From NCBI GenBank assembly GCA_947486785.1, contig CANKUU010000001.1, forward strand, positions 62,001-126,000: DNA of 64,000 nucleotides. Reading direction: 5' to 3'. Positions 63,655 through 64,000 of this stretch are shown one piece after another. Each line of letters opens with the position of its first letter. Position 1 is the stretch's first letter. Under the pieces are notes generated by a model, which was not told the DNA's origin, did not search any database, and worked only from the letters and a program-made list of their open reading frames with translations. The translations under genes and the position numbers were made by a program. Source of the stretch: an uncultured Flavobacteriaceae bacterium (GTDB lineage Bacteria > Bacteroidota > Bacteroidia > Flavobacteriales > Flavobacteriaceae).

Positions 63655-64000
63655 ATGATTAAATTACTAAAAACCAATTTAGAAGTGCGCAAAGCCTTTT
63701 ATGCGATTTTAAAAAATACCCCTAAAGAAGACTTACTTAAAATACCAAAGGGATATAACAATAACATTTGGTGGAACATTGCTCATGTAGTGGTAACACA
63801 GCAGTTATTGGTCTACAGATTAAGTGGGCAAGAAACCATAGTTGCTCAAGATTTGATTGATAAGTTTAAAAAAGGAACTACCCCTGACGGTACGGCTACT
63901 GATTTAGAATTTGATTTGGTTAAAAGTTTACTTTTTACAACTATTGAAAAAACAATAGAAGATTACGAAAAAGGTCTTTTTTCTGAGTTTAAAGAATATA
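63655..64000 (+). CDS. DinB-fold (DUF664-like) protein, N-terminal part
   Basis: The first 115 codons of a gene that runs off the right edge. The sequence has the four-helix DinB-family look: LEVRKAFYAILKNTPKEDL, then KGYNNNIWWNIAHVVVTQQL with the WNIxH metal-site pattern, and YRLSGQETIVAQDL. Members of this fold are metal-dependent thiol-transferases or of unknown function. No signal peptide is seen. Confidence 0.7.
   Translation, partial: MIKLLKTNLEVRKAFYAILKNTPKEDLLKIPKGYNNNIWWNIAHVVVTQQLLVYRLSGQETIVAQDLIDKFKKGTTPDGTATDLEFDLVKSLLFTTIEKTIEDYEKGLFSEFKEY

Overview
The window is AT-rich DNA from a member of the Flavobacteriaceae (Bacteroidota), most likely marine. The evidence is a complete moxR-DUF58-batABCDE operon, an IPExxxVDY-family gene beside pyk, lipoprotein signals ending in SC followed by an acidic or polar residue, promoter-like boxes of the Bacteroidota type (TTG, about 20 nt, TAnnTTTG) and almost no Shine-Dalgarno sequences. 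I recognise no rRNA, tRNA, CRISPR array or intact insertion sequence.

Layout. 1-4.2 kb: kbl (partial) and an AddA/RecB-like helicase-nuclease, divergent from a superoxide dismutase gene. 4.2-6.2 kb: a gene-poor island with four copies of a small RNA-like element on the minus strand, a decayed IS982-family transposase and two short related coding remnants. 6.2-10.4 kb: purine-linked genes (PurF-like amidotransferase, PfkB kinase, RNase HI with a viroplasmin domain, purN). 10.7-15.1 kb: acpP-fabF-rnc-IPExxxVDY-pyk. 15.2-18.3 kb: dinB, a CYTH protein, a small unknown and pheS. 18.4-22.6 kb: two SulP anion transporters around a beta-carbonic anhydrase, probably bicarbonate uptake and interconversion. 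22.7-32.2 kb: the Bat/MoxR operon. 32.8-39.1 kb: SDR oxidoreductase, PfkB sugar kinase, an SPFH/GYF protein with a zinc-ribbon membrane partner (resembling the Bacillus YdjI/YdjG pair), a metallophosphoesterase and an acyl-ACP desaturase. 39.2-46.9 kb: HhH membrane protein and OmpA protein, ALDH7-type dehydrogenase, CHASE histidine kinase, CAP-domain lipoprotein, CvpA. 47.0-52.5 kb: an unknown protein, a nonsense-disrupted ABM-like gene, glpK-glpD and convergent gpsA. 52.9-64 kb: a putative HExxH lipoprotein peptidase with a 15-nt minisatellite, a third SulP, cytochrome c, hydrolase, nitronate monooxygenase-like enzyme, AraC regulator, EamA exporter, ArsC-like protein, a racemase gene broken by one nonsense codon, and the start of a DinB-fold protein.

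Most genes are core flavobacterial genes. The signals least explained by ordinary annotation are non-coding. (i) In the four-copy element, terminator stems of three copies carry different substitutions, each keeping pairing only in the minus-strand RNA (G-U wobbles against A-C mismatches). (ii) Two further structured RNA candidates, near 41.1 kb and 61.2 kb, have G5 and C5 hairpin loops that are complementary over nine bases. Decay is also visible: the IS982 transposase, the aspartate racemase, the ABM-like gene and a 50-nt partial copy of a SulP gene start.
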